In this document: positions 50,481 through 60,719 of the stretch, in pieces
How the letters are laid out: each line of letters starts with the position of its first letter
How positions within the stretch are numbered: the stretch's first letter is position 1
Source: Nyssa sinensis
Lineage: Eukaryota > Streptophyta > Magnoliopsida > Cornales > Nyssaceae
DNA length: 64,000 bases
Direction: 5' to 3'
NCBI GenBank assembly: GCA_008638375.1
Contig: CM018047.1
Location: 51,344,679-51,408,678 of the forward strand
The notes under the pieces: generated by a model
Database searches by the model: none
The model's input: the letters and a program-made list of their open reading frames with translations, nothing else
What the model was told of the DNA's origin: nothing
Program-made: the position numbers and the translations under genes

Positions 50481-51098
50481 TTTACATCTTATATTTTTAA
50501 AATATAATTATTAAATTTTATAGAAAATATTTTTGAAATATGCTAGAAGAAATATGAATGTAAGACCAAGATTTTATCCAATAATACAACTGCTCACTTT
50601 TACATAGCTGACATAAATTTATTTTCTTCTACATGTGATTGTATTAAATAAAAATACAATATTATAAATCCAAAGAGTGTTTAGAGGTTTTTTTTTTCAA
50701 TCATATTGGTTAAAATTATTTTTTATAAGTATTTTTTTTTTCAAATTCATTTTATATTATTTTAAAAAATAATATTAACACAAAATTATTTTAAATTTTG
50801 ATTAAATAGTTAAATATTTTTTAAAAAATAACCTTTGCAAATATAAATATTAAAATATAGTAAAAAAATTATCTTAAATGGACCATTCAAAATAAGTATT
50901 CAATACGAGAGCCAAGACTACTTGATTGTCTGTGATACTCTAAAATCTTTATTCTTTTCTTAATGTGAAGATGTGTGGTTACGGAGAAAAGCCTTCCACT
51001 TATCATTTATAAATTTATACAATCATTAATATAACTAATATAAATAATAATAGTACGTGTAGTGGCACAATACAAGATATACATATATATATATATAT
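50481..51098. other. No recognisable gene
   Basis: AT-rich DNA ending in a (TA)n tract that was the target site of the Tat element. Confidence 0.6.
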
Positions 51099-51666
51099 TG
51101 ATGCAGCTATTTCTGGCTCGTCAAGAATACAACCATCGCTGCTAATGAACCTGCAAAGAAATAAGATTAAAGCCACCGGGAATGGCTCCGGTGGGTAGCC
51201 GCTCCGATGGTTCAATGAGATCAAGTAAAAATAAATTGCCTGATCCAATGATATCTTCTACCCCTTTTAAACTTCCTCTACTAGGATATTTATAGGTTAA
51301 GTGGTTTTTGACAAGCGGTGGATTAGCTGATATTTTTATATCACTGTTCAGTGTTGATTTGACAGTGATGTAAAGCTAAGATTTTATTTCGTCTTTTTGG
51401 TCATAATCAAATCCCACCGCTTGTCAGGTGGTACGGCACTCATCATGACAATATACGTCATAATAAGAGTTATAAATGGTTATCCTATTATGACATCGGT
51501 ATCTCAAGATATTTTAGTGACCTCGGTAGCCTCAGTAAACAACCTTAGTTATTGTTTTGAATATAGTGGGGTGTGATAACCTTTTTATATTTATTTGAAA
51601 CAATGTCACAAAGGCTAAACTGGACACGTGGCAGGTCCTGACTGGGAGTATCTTTTTGGTGTATCA
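51099..51666 (-). repeat. 3' LTR of the Tat element
   Basis: 568 bp, TGATGCAGC to GTGTATCA. No difference from the other LTR was found on reading. Confidence 0.95.
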
Positions 51667-51670
51667 GTTA

Positions 51671-51682
51671 CTCCCCCCCAAG
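51671..51682 (-). other. Polypurine tract of the Tat element
   Basis: CTTGGGGGGAG on the minus strand, four bases from the 3' LTR. It primes plus-strand synthesis. Confidence 0.8.
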
Positions 51683-52207
51683 TTTGAGTCCTGAGACGCG
51701 CGTGCAGGACTGAAATTAGGGTTTTTTCCTTGTTTTCACAAAGGCGCGTGTACGCGTAGTGAGAAACAATTTGTTGATATTTCGAGGAGGCATAAGCTGT
51801 TTTACGGCGCTGTTAATACGCCGACTATCGTTTCAAAACTCGAGACTATTCATTATGCCGGCCATTTATTTTGTTTATCTCGAGATCGAGTTTTTTTTGA
51901 AATGTTTTCGATTCCCGGTGTCATAAAACTCATAGAAAGGACACATTGTAGAAATCCTGAGTTCTCTTTCATTCGAAAACCATTTGTCCTTCCTCAAACA
52001 ATCTCAACATACGTTTCGGTCATAACCTCCGGTGAACTCAGGACGATTTTTGGCGACGGTGATCTGATAGTGAAAACGGGTAACTGGTAACCTCCTCCTT
52101 TCTAGCTTGTGTTTTTATCGTTTCGTTCTTCGTTTTCAATCTCTGTTTTGGTTGTATCGTTATCATTCGTTTCTTCTGGTTTCTCGAATTTTCCTTGAAT
52201 TTTCATT

Positions 52208-54334
52208 ATGTCTGGTTCAATCATGGGAGAAGTTAGGATTGAGCTAGAAATTAGAGTTGAAGACGATCCGCCATCTTCATCCTCGACCTCTTCGTTTTCG
52301 TCCTTTGAGTCTGCCCTAAAATCGAGTGATAGGGAGGCTAAAAAATCTCAGAGGGAAGAAGGCGAGAGTCACATGACAAAGGGGATGTTGTCCACCCTAA
52401 GGAAACAATATCAGTTTCCGAGGAACGTTTCTTGTAGAGTCCCTAAGCCTTCAGATCGTCCTACCGACATTAAGCGGGGGGAGATTTGTGTTTATTTGGA
52501 GTGGTTCGAATTAGGCGTACGCCTCCCGTTTCATCCTCTTTTTAGGGAATTTTTTAGTTATTTTAATATTTGTCCTGCCGATCTAAATGTTAATAGTTGG
52601 AGGCAGCTTTTAGCTTTTTTAGTTTTAAGTCATATGAATAAGGTTCCAGTAGATCTGGATCTTATTCGCAGTAAAATGGATATGAAGTTCCTTTCTACTG
52701 AGGGGCTTTATTATATCTCTTTTGATCAGAGGTACCGACCTCTGACTGGAGTACCATCTTCCAATAAAACATGGAAGAAATGGTATTTTTTTGTTGGGGG
52801 AGGTTGGGAGCGAGAAGACTATGAAGGCGACCTGAGTCTTTTTCCTCGGCAAACCGGCCCCATTGGTGAGTCTTGTTTTAATTTGATATATACTTGTTTG
52901 TTAATGTATCTGCTTATCTGATAAGCATATGTTTCTGGGTTTGTTGCAGATAAAAGTAAGTGGAAAAGGTCAGCCTTTACTCCCGAGATCGAGAAGAGAT
53001 TCGAGCAACTTCTCCAGCCGGCTTTCCGACATCATCTGCAAATCTTATCACCGAAAAATTTGATGGCGGCAGGTTTAACCAAGGCAGATGGGGCCAAAGT
53101 AAAGAAGGCCATCTTGTCTGGATATGTCCCGTCCAGCAAAATTAAAGCTGGGGGCTCCACCTCTTCTATTCCGGAACAAACTGAGGTGCCGAGATCGTCA
53201 GAAGAATCTCAACCACCGACGGTATCAGAGGTACCGCAACCGGCCCAAAAGAAGAGGAGGGTAATCTCAAGGGCTGCACGGGAGGCTGCTGAGGCTGCCG
53301 CGCAAGAGACTGAGAAGAGGTCTCAATCAACGTCATCCCAGCCTACCGAGGCTCAGGTTCCACCTCCTTCCGAGACGCAAGGGCAACCAAGTGAAGCGGC
53401 CCCAGCCCCCCCAAGGGCAACGTCTGTAGGCCCAACTGGAGTTCAAAGGGGAGCAAGTTCGGTGGTTCTGAATCCCGCTAATACCACCACAGGTTCAGAG
53501 GCCATAAAGGTGGCTTTGAAGACGGGGTTGCCTCCTGGTTTTAATACAAAAGGAGCGAGGCAAATTCTGGGAGAATTGATGGTAGGCTATGTAAAGGTAA
53601 TAATTCCCTCTCTTTTTTTTTTTTTTTTATATTGACTTTGTGTGTAGGGTATTGGAGCAACGGGTCTGCTGATGGACAAGTTTGCTGAAGCTGAGAGGGC
53701 GTCGTCTTCGCAAGATGAGTTGAAGAAGGCGCAAGCTGATCTAAAGGCAGCTCAAGCTGAAGTCAAGAAAGCGCAGACGGACCTGAAGACAGCTCAGTCT
53801 GAAATTAGGAAACACCAGTCCGAGCTGCTAGTTGCTCAAGCGGACCTGAAACATGCCCAAGCCAAGTTGAAGATATCTGAGGCTGAACTTGGAGTAGCTC
53901 AGGCCAGTGTATCATCTTTGGAGGCCAAATGCGAGGCGTTCCAGACTGAGAATGTCAGTTTAGGTCAAAAATTAGGAACGATGATTGATCAACGTGACCT
54001 ATTCTGTCGTAGGGCGGATGAACAAAAGAAGAAACTCCGAGATGCCGAGGCAGCGATGGCCAAAAAACTTGAGGAGATTAAGGAGGTTACCAAGGAGGAG
54101 ACCAAAAAAGGAATGATGGATTTGGTAAATTCTATGGGGAGAGAGCTAGTAGACTCTGGGTATATGCTTTGTAGGCGGAGAATCCAAAAATTGTATCCAA
54201 ACTTGGACATTTCTCGTCTGGACAATGTCGAAGTTGAGTCGCTACCGAGCTCTCCCAATCCTCCCGATGTGGAAGGTTTTGTTGAAACGGTCCCTCCTAT
54301 CTCCTCTATCCCTCCGAAGTCGAAGCCGAAGTAG
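52208..54334 (+). CDS. Antisense spliced gene of the Tat element (gypsy-type transposon domain plus coiled coil)
   Basis: Encoded opposite to gag-pol. Three exons join cleanly: 52208-52865 (donor GTGAGT), 52950-53596 (acceptor TTGCAG, donor GTAATA) and 53648-54334 (acceptor TGTAG). They give 663 residues without a stop. Exon 1 has a Ser-rich head and the globular part seen in plant 'putative gypsy type transposon' proteins (GVRLPFHPLFREFFSYFNIC, NSWRQLLAFLVL). Exon 2 has a nuclear-localisation-like KKRR and Ala/Glu/Pro-rich linkers. Exon 3 is a long coiled coil (repeats of AQADLK and AQAEVKKAQTDLK). Antisense ORFs of this type are known in Tat elements; their role is unknown. Expression presumably starts from the 3' LTR side. 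Splicing is inferred from the sites and frame. Confidence 0.82.
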
Positions 54335-54575
54335 ATAATATTTTGTAAAAAATATTTCTGTATTTCTTTGATTTATATATATGAAATTTTGCTGTTTAGT
54401 CGGATTTTTTTTTTTTTTTTTGAGGATTTGTACATATATTTTTATTCGTAGTTTTGCTATAACTTAAAAAACAAATCATGAATCAAGATATAACAAACAT
54501 GTCCTTATAAAAAACAACAATTTAAACCTAACCTGATATCATCTGAAGTAGATCAGGTAAGAGTTTTGTGACTTT

Positions 54576-54890
54576 GAGATCAAGTCTGTAGACCAGCATC
54601 TTTTCTTGGAGCCATTCCTATAGCATTTATGCTTGAAGGGGCCTTGATGAGTGTTGAGATCAGGTCTGTAGACCAGTCTCTTTTCTTGGAGCCATACCTA
54701 CAGCACTTAGGCTTGTAGGGGCCTTGATGATTTTGAGATCAGGTCTGTAGACCAGTCTCTTTTCTTGGAGCCATACCTACAGCGCTTAGGCTTGTAGGGG
54801 CCTTGATGAGTTTTTGAGATCAGGTCTGTAGACCAGTCTCTTTTCTTGGAGCCATACCTACAGCGCTTAGGCTTGTAGGGGCCTTGGTTG
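54576..54890. repeat. Four tandem copies of an 80-bp unit
   Basis: Copies begin at 54576, 54656, 54735 and 54816 with GAGATCAGGTCTGTAGACCA and end in AGGGGCCTTG. They lie between the 3' ends of pol and the antisense gene. Each unit carries the palindrome-like GGTCTGTAGACC. Frames through the repeat are artefacts of its near-81-bp period. Confidence 0.9.
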
Positions 54891-54952
54891 CAGAACAAGT
54901 TGGTAGATCTTCCGTGTCGAGAAGATATATCACCTGAAAAGTAGAAATAATT

Positions 54953-57900
54953 TTATTGATAATACTGTCTTAGGTGCTCGATGTTCCATGGTCTGGGAAT
55001 CAGTTTTCCCTCCATATCTTCCAACCAGTAGGTTGTTGGCCTGTTAATCTTTACAATTCGGTAAGGTCCTTCCCAGTTTGGGGACAACTTTCCCATCGTA
55101 GGTTCCTTGGTATTAGGGAAGATTCTTCGCAGAACCAGATCACCTAAGTCAAAGTTTTTACCTTTGACCTTTTTATTAAAGCTTTTGGCCATCCTTCGTT
55201 GACATTCTTCCATTCGGAGTGAAGCCTGTTCTCTTTTTCCTTCCAGTAAGTCGAGGTTCTCGATTAACTGAAGCGGATTTGCTTCCTGATTGAAGGCTTC
55301 TGTTCTCCATGTGGGCATACCGATTTCTACGGGAATGACTGCCTCGGAACCATATGTGAGTGAGAATGGTGTTTCCTGGGTAGCACTGCTCCTCGTTGTT
55401 CGGTAAGCCCAGAGTACTCCAGGAAGTTCTTCTGTCCATTTTCCTTTTGCTCGTTCCAGCCTCTTTTTGATACCACTTAATATAGTCCGGTTAGTCACCT
55501 CGGCCTGTCCATTTGCCTGTGGATGTCCTGGCGAGGAAAAATGATGGCTGATATGGAGATCGTCACAGAATTTTCTAAATACTTTTCCTGTAAACTGGGT
55601 GCCATTGTCTGATATGATAGTTCGTGGCACTCCAAACCTGCAAACGATATTTCTCCATGTAAAATTTTTTACATCCACCTCGGTAATGTGAGTCAGTGGT
55701 TCTGCTTCCGCCCATTTGGAGAAGTAATCAATAGCGATCAACAAATACTTCCTATTTTGAGGAGCTTTGGGCAAAGGTCCAACAATATCCATCCCCCATT
55801 GGGCAAAAGGCCAGGGACTGACAATGGGTACAAGCTCTTGTTGTGGTAGATGTTGATAGGAAGCAAAACGCTGACATTTGTCACATCTCTTTACATACTC
55901 CCTGGCTTGAATCAGCATGCCGGGCCAGTAATAACCATGGGTCAACGCTCTATGGGAGATGGTCCTGCCACCATTATGATTGCCGCATATTCCTTCATGA
56001 ATCTCGGCTAGTACATACCCCGATTCTTCTAGAGATAGGCACCTCAGTAAAGGTTGGGTGTAGGACCTACGGTAGAGGTGCTCATTTAAAATCAGATACC
56101 GAGCTGCTCTGATCCGTAGTTTACGTGCTTGATTCCTATCTTCCGGGAGTTTTCCTTCTTTCAGGTATCTGAAGATAGGAGCTCTCCAGTCGTGACATTG
56201 TTCTAAGATGTGAATTTTTTGAATTTTGTCAATACTGGGGTGATCTTGGGAGGAGATAATTAATTCTGAATCCCCTTTGGTACCGAGGTGAGAAGCCATA
56301 TTTGCTAATGCATCTGCCCTTGTGTTCTGTCTTCTCTCTATTTTATGAATACGGAAAGTGGCAAATGATTTTTGTAGAAAACTTACCATTTCGGCATATT
56401 TGATCATTCTGTCATCTTTCACAGCAAATTCACCCAGAACTTGGCCTACCACTAATTGAGAATCAGAGAAGGCTTCGAGGTTGTGAGCTTCATGTTCTCG
56501 GGCTAGTTGCATGCCAAGGATTAATGCCTCATATTCTACCTCATTGTTTGAAGCCCTAAACCCCAAAGTAACTGCTTTCTCTGTAGAAATACCTTCGGGA
56601 GATCGGAGGATAAGACCAACTCCGGACCCTTTATCAGTGGAAGAGCCATCCACATATAAATGCCACGTGGCCATGGTTGGGTTAGCGTCTAACTTCTGTT
56701 TTAGTGCCGGGGTGAATTCGGCAATAAAATCTGCCAAAGCCTGTGCTTTAATGGCAGTCCGAGGTGTATAGGTGATATCAAATTCTCCCAGCTCTATTGA
56801 CCATTTCACGAGACGACCTGAAATTTCAGGTTTATGTAGTACGGCTTTTAAGGGGTATGAAGTTGGGACTATAATTGAATGAGACTGAAAATAAGGCCTG
56901 AGTTTTCTGGCTGATATGACGAGTGCGAAGGCTAGCTTTTCTATCTCGGGATACCTTTTTTCTGATCCAAGAAGTGCTTTACTCACGTAGAATATGGGTT
57001 TTTGAATCCCTTGGTCTTCTCGGAGTAATGCAGAGCTTACGGCATTTTCAGATACCGCGAGGTATAAAAGCAGCTTCTCTCCTTTTATTGGTGTAGATAA
57101 CAGTTCTGGAGATGCCATATATTTTTTAAGCTCCACAAAAGCTTTGTCGCATTCAGAGGTCCATTCCAAGGTCTTATTTCCCCGTAGAGCTTTGAAGAAG
57201 GGAAGACAGCGGTCTGTAGACCTTGATATGAAGCGATTCAGGGCCGCAATCCGGCCATTCAAAGTCTGTATCTCCTTCCTAGACCTCGGAGGCTCGAGTT
57301 CTGCCAAAGCTTTAATTTGGGATGGATCGGCTTCAATGCCTCGTTGTGAGACAAGAAAACCCAGAAACTTCCCACGGCTCACCCCAAAGATGCATTTAGA
57401 TGGATTCAACTTCATCTTATGTTTGTTCAGGATGTCGAAGGTCTTTTTTAAATGTTCAACGTGATCCTTCTTCTGCTGACTCTTGACCAGCATGTCATCG
57501 ATATACACCTCCATCGTATCACCGATCAGAGATGCAAACATTTTGTTGACCAAACGTTGATAGGTGGCTCCAGCGTTTTTAAGACCGAAAGGCATCACTT
57601 TGTAGCAATACAAGCCTCGTTCAGAGATGAAAGAAGTCTTTTCTTGATCGGGAGGATACATCTGAATCTGGTTGTATCCTGAGTATGCATCCATGAAGCT
57701 CATCAACTCGTAACCAGCAGTTGCGTCAACGAGTTGATCAATTCTTGGAATGGGGAAACTATCCTTCGGGCAAGCTTTGTTAAGGTCGGTATAATCAACG
57801 CATACTCGCCATTTCCCATTTTTCTTTTTAACCAGGACTGTGTTAGCAAGCCATTCTGGGTAAAATACCTCCCTGATTAGCTGTGCATCTAGTAACCGCT

Positions 57901-58270
57901 GGACTTCATCATTAATGATCTTATGTCTCTCAGGAGCAAATGTTCGTCTCTTTTGCCGTACAGGGTGGTACTCAGGATTTGTTGTTAGTTTATGGCAAAT
58001 ACATGAAGGGTCGATACCTTCCATGTCCTTAGTTTCCCATGCAAAGGTTGATAACTGAGTTTTCAGAAACTCAATTATTACTTCTTGTTCTGGTGGAGAT
58101 AAGTCAGCGCCCACCTGTAAATAACGTCCTTCTTCCTCATGCCCTACCGAGATCTTCAGTGGATCTTGGACCGGAGCAGCCATGCTATCTACGCCACGCG
58201 GACTTAAAGGCGCATCAATCTCGGTGGGACAATGCGTATCTTCACCTCGGTCAGACAGATCGAGAATCAT
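54953..58270 (-). CDS. Pol polyprotein of the Tat element: RT, RNase H, aRNase H, integrase
   Basis: 1105 residues from ATG. Reverse transcriptase (about 120-300) has YIDD at 256-259. A degenerate Ty3-type RNase H (about 400-510) follows. The archaeal-type RNase H (about 536-660) keeps D541, E579, D603 and D653. Integrase has an HHCC zinc site (H758, H765, C796, C799) and the DD35E triad (D828, D888, E924). The tail resembles the usual integrase C-terminus (WEGPYRIVKI...). There are no stops, so it could be active. It lies in the same frame as gag-protease but beyond two stop codons. The ATG directly follows the TAA. Confidence 0.95.
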   Translation of the reverse strand: MILDLSDRGEDTHCPTEIDAPLSPRGVDSMAAPVQDPLKISVGHEEEGRYLQVGADLSPPEQEVIIEFLKTQLSTFAWETKDMEGIDPSCICHKLTTNPEYHPVRQKRRTFAPERHKIINDEVQRLLDAQLIREVFYPEWLANTVLVKKKNGKWRVCVDYTDLNKACPKDSFPIPRIDQLVDATAGYELMSFMDAYSGYNQIQMYPPDQEKTSFISERGLYCYKVMPFGLKNAGATYQRLVNKMFASLIGDTMEVYIDDMLVKSQQKKDHVEHLKKTFDILNKHKMKLNPSKCIFGVSRGKFLGFLVSQRGIEADPSQIKALAELEPPRSRKEIQTLNGRIAALNRFISRSTDRCLPFFKALRGNKTLEWTSECDKAFVELKKYMASPELLSTPIKGEKLLLYLAVSENAVSSALLREDQGIQKPIFYVSKALLGSEKRYPEIEKLAFALVISARKLRPYFQSHSIIVPTSYPLKAVLHKPEISGRLVKWSIELGEFDITYTPRTAIKAQALADFIAEFTPALKQKLDANPTMATWHLYVDGSSTDKGSGVGLILRSPEGISTEKAVTLGFRASNNEVEYEALILGMQLAREHEAHNLEAFSDSQLVVGQVLGEFAVKDDRMIKYAEMVSFLQKSFATFRIHKIERRQNTRADALANMASHLGTKGDSELIISSQDHPSIDKIQKIHILEQCHDWRAPIFRYLKEGKLPEDRNQARKLRIRAARYLILNEHLYRRSYTQPLLRCLSLEESGYVLAEIHEGICGNHNGGRTISHRALTHGYYWPGMLIQAREYVKRCDKCQRFASYQHLPQQELVPIVSPWPFAQWGMDIVGPLPKAPQNRKYLLIAIDYFSKWAEAEPLTHITEVDVKNFTWRNIVCRFGVPRTIISDNGTQFTGKVFRKFCDDLHISHHFSSPGHPQANGQAEVTNRTILSGIKKRLERAKGKWTEELPGVLWAYRTTRSSATQETPFSLTYGSEAVIPVEIGMPTWRTEAFNQEANPLQLIENLDLLEGKREQASLRMEECQRRMAKSFNKKVKGKNFDLGDLVLRRIFPNTKEPTMGKLSPNWEGPYRIVKINRPTTYWLEDMEGKLIPRPWNIEHLRQYYQ

Positions 58271-58297
58271 TTACCTCCGAGATGTCTGTAATTGCTA
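58271..58297 (-). promoter_or_regulatory. Recoding junction between gag-protease and pol
   Basis: On the minus strand the gag-protease frame ends CAA TAG CAA TTA CAG, the same context as the leaky stop of tobacco mosaic virus (UAG followed by CARYYA). Seven more codons follow, then TAA directly against the ATG of pol. The sequence suggests stop read-through, stop-start reinitiation or both. An AG|GTAAAT splice-donor-like site also overlaps the TAA. Confidence 0.6.
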
Positions 58298-60646
58298 TTG
58301 CTGTTTGTCAACTTTGAGCGCAACAACATGGCATTCCCGAGATGATGATTGGGAACCTCGAATAGTGCAGATTTGATCGTTCTGTACATATTTGAGACAC
58401 TGGTGAAGGGTAGACGTGACAGCTCCTATTTGATGTAACCACGGTCTTCCCATGATCACGTTGTAGGGAGATCGGCAATCCACAATCACATATTCAGATA
58501 AGACTGTTTTTTGTTCGTCGCCGACCCCAATAGTTGTTGGGAAGTCAATACCGCCCATAGGAGAACTTAAATGTCCATCGAAACCAGCCATTACTGCCAA
58601 GGTGTCTTTGAGGTCAGACACATTCAACTTCATCTTTTGGAAAGGCTCAAAAAATAAGATATTAGTGGAACTGCTGGTGTCCACCAATACTCTAGAGATG
58701 TCGAAGTTGGCGACACGAAGAGTAATGACCAACGCATCGCTATGTGGGTGATGTATGCCAACTAGATCCAGTTCGGAGAATTGGATTTGTGGTAAGGGTT
58801 TCAGCTTTTTCTCCAGAGTCATGATTTGAACCGGAATGGGTGCCATTTTTGCTTCTCGCGCATAACGCTTCCTCGCCCGATTTGAAGTGCCAGAGAGAGA
58901 ATTTGTGGCATGGAGAACGAGGATAACATGAGCATTGGCTTGTGATGGTTGATTCGTCCCAAGAGTGGACCCCTGATCTTGTCTTGGTGGCTGAGACTTA
59001 GGCTCCTGCCGAGGTTGTTGGGGTTTCTGAATCTGATTATTTGGTCCAGATTCCCATTGAACAAATTCTTTCAATCGTCCCCTTCGAATTAGCTGCTCGA
59101 TCTCCTGTTGAAGATGTCGGCATGTTTCCGTAGTATGTCCGTGATCTCGGTGAAATTCACAATACTTACTACGATCACGGTGGTCCGGATCAGCATATAA
59201 TGGATCTGGACGCTTAAAACTTTCATGTGTTTTGACCTGATTGTAAATCTCAGATATAGAAGCAGTCAAGGGTGGCAATGGCACACTCAGAGGTGCGTAT
59301 GATCTGAAACGTCCCGAGGTTGTCTGATTTTGACCTCGGGATGTTTTCGTCTCAGGACTTCTCTGTCGTTTGCTGGTATTGCCAGCATTCTGCGTTTGTG
59401 ATTTTCCCTCATGTTGTACTTGTTCTTTGGCAAGACGAAGGGATGTTCTGGTGTCTTCCAAGTTTATGTGTTTTCTCGCCCTCTCCATTAACGATGCCAT
59501 ATCGGCAGGAGGATTTTTCGTCAGAGAATCATGAAAGCGTCCTGGCCAGAGTCCAGCATGTAAGGCGGCCACCAAGAAGGTTGCGCCGCAATCAGTGATC
59601 TCGGTCAGCTCGGCATTAAAGCGAGCGATATAATCCCTGAGGGATTCTCCCTTTCGTTGTTTTATAGACAAGAGAAATTTCGGTCCCTTTCTGAGCCGTC
59701 TGCTGGTTAGAAAGCGATCAAGGAAGCGCCTGCTGAGCTCGTAAAAGTTGGGGACTGAATTTGGGGGGAGATTATGGAACCATCGAAGGGCTGCCCCTTT
59801 GAGACTTGTCACAAAGGTACGGCATAAAAACGCGTCAGTGGCGCCATGAAGGGCCATGGTATGCTGGTAATTCGAAAGATGATCACCAGGATCATCCAAT
59901 CCTTCATAAGGGGTGAATTTTGGGACAATGAACTTACGAGGACGCTCCTCGGCCAATATAGCTGGGGTAAATGGAGTCGTAAATCTTCCGAGAAGCTTTG
60001 CTATTTCGTCCTGTTGAGGAGGTGGAAGTCCTTCTCGAGCAGGAACCGCTTGTCCAATGGAGTCTGCCACTTCATCTGATCGTATTGGTACTCTGGATGG
60101 GGCAGAGTGCTGAAATCCTGGTATACCACCCTCGAGCCCAGTAGGTTGAGGATTGTTCTGACTGGGGATTGCATGCTCGGGCTGTCTTTGATTGGACGCA
60201 GGTGCCGGTTGAAATGGTGGTCCGGATTGCACCAAATTAGCACCAGAATTCGCAGGGCTAACAACATGGTCCCTGCTATAAAGAACGTTGTTAGGTTGTA
60301 TGTTGGGTACACCCCCTGGAACGTCATATCGAACTGGAGTTACACCCTGGGGAGAGAAGGGACGAGCGCTAGGGCCACCCTCCTCATATTGCCTCCGTTG
60401 CGGAGGATACACTAATGGATATTCGCTTTCAGGCACTCCAGAGTAAGGGAGAACCGATGGATTTTGTGTCAAAGAAGCCAAGACTTGAGATATGGCAAAG
60501 AGCTGAGCCTGCGTTTGATCGGCTTGTTTCTGCATCTGAGCTCGAATTTGATCCAGCTGTTGCTGCACAGGATCAGAAGTTGCAACTTCTTCATCCTGAG
60601 CGAGCGGTTGAGTGGATAATGGTGCAGAGCGACGGTTGGAAGCCAT
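58295..60646 (-). CDS. Gag-protease polyprotein of the Tat element
   Basis: 783 residues from ATG at 60646; the frame is open three codons further upstream but that codon is TTG. A Gln/Pro-rich N-terminal third precedes the retrotransposon gag domain (about 237-370; FVTSLKGAALRWFHNLPPNS). Then comes a Cys/His segment (YCEFHRDHGHTTETC) typical of Tat gag, and an aspartic protease (VLVDTSSSTNILF, catalytic D656). The motif is DTS where DTG is usual, so protease activity is uncertain. The frame ends at the TAG described for the junction with pol. Confidence 0.93.
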   Translation of the reverse strand: MASNRRSAPLSTQPLAQDEEVATSDPVQQQLDQIRAQMQKQADQTQAQLFAISQVLASLTQNPSVLPYSGVPESEYPLVYPPQRRQYEEGGPSARPFSPQGVTPVRYDVPGGVPNIQPNNVLYSRDHVVSPANSGANLVQSGPPFQPAPASNQRQPEHAIPSQNNPQPTGLEGGIPGFQHSAPSRVPIRSDEVADSIGQAVPAREGLPPPQQDEIAKLLGRFTTPFTPAILAEERPRKFIVPKFTPYEGLDDPGDHLSNYQHTMALHGATDAFLCRTFVTSLKGAALRWFHNLPPNSVPNFYELSRRFLDRFLTSRRLRKGPKFLLSIKQRKGESLRDYIARFNAELTEITDCGATFLVAALHAGLWPGRFHDSLTKNPPADMASLMERARKHINLEDTRTSLRLAKEQVQHEGKSQTQNAGNTSKRQRSPETKTSRGQNQTTSGRFRSYAPLSVPLPPLTASISEIYNQVKTHESFKRPDPLYADPDHRDRSKYCEFHRDHGHTTETCRHLQQEIEQLIRRGRLKEFVQWESGPNNQIQKPQQPRQEPKSQPPRQDQGSTLGTNQPSQANAHVILVLHATNSLSGTSNRARKRYAREAKMAPIPVQIMTLEKKLKPLPQIQFSELDLVGIHHPHSDALVITLRVANFDISRVLVDTSSSTNILFFEPFQKMKLNVSDLKDTLAVMAGFDGHLSSPMGGIDFPTTIGVGDEQKTVLSEYVIVDCRSPYNVIMGRPWLHQIGAVTSTLHQCLKYVQNDQICTIRGSQSSSRECHVVALKVDKQQ

Positions 60647-60697
60647 GACTACCAAACACTTTAAATGAAGAAAAGAAGATAGAGAAGAACGTTAAAC

Positions 60698-60716
60698 GTT
60701 CCCACAGACGGCGCCA
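60698..60716 (-). other. Primer-binding site of the Tat element
   Basis: TGGCGCCGTCTGTGGGAAC on the minus strand, three bases from the 5' LTR, of the kind used by Tat elements. The matching tRNA was not determined. Confidence 0.8.
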
Positions 60717-60719
60717 AGC

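Noticed and set aside
54707..54898. Repetitive minus-strand protein (QGPYKPKRCRYGSKK repeats)
   Set aside because: It arises from the near-81-bp tandem repeat; no start or family support.
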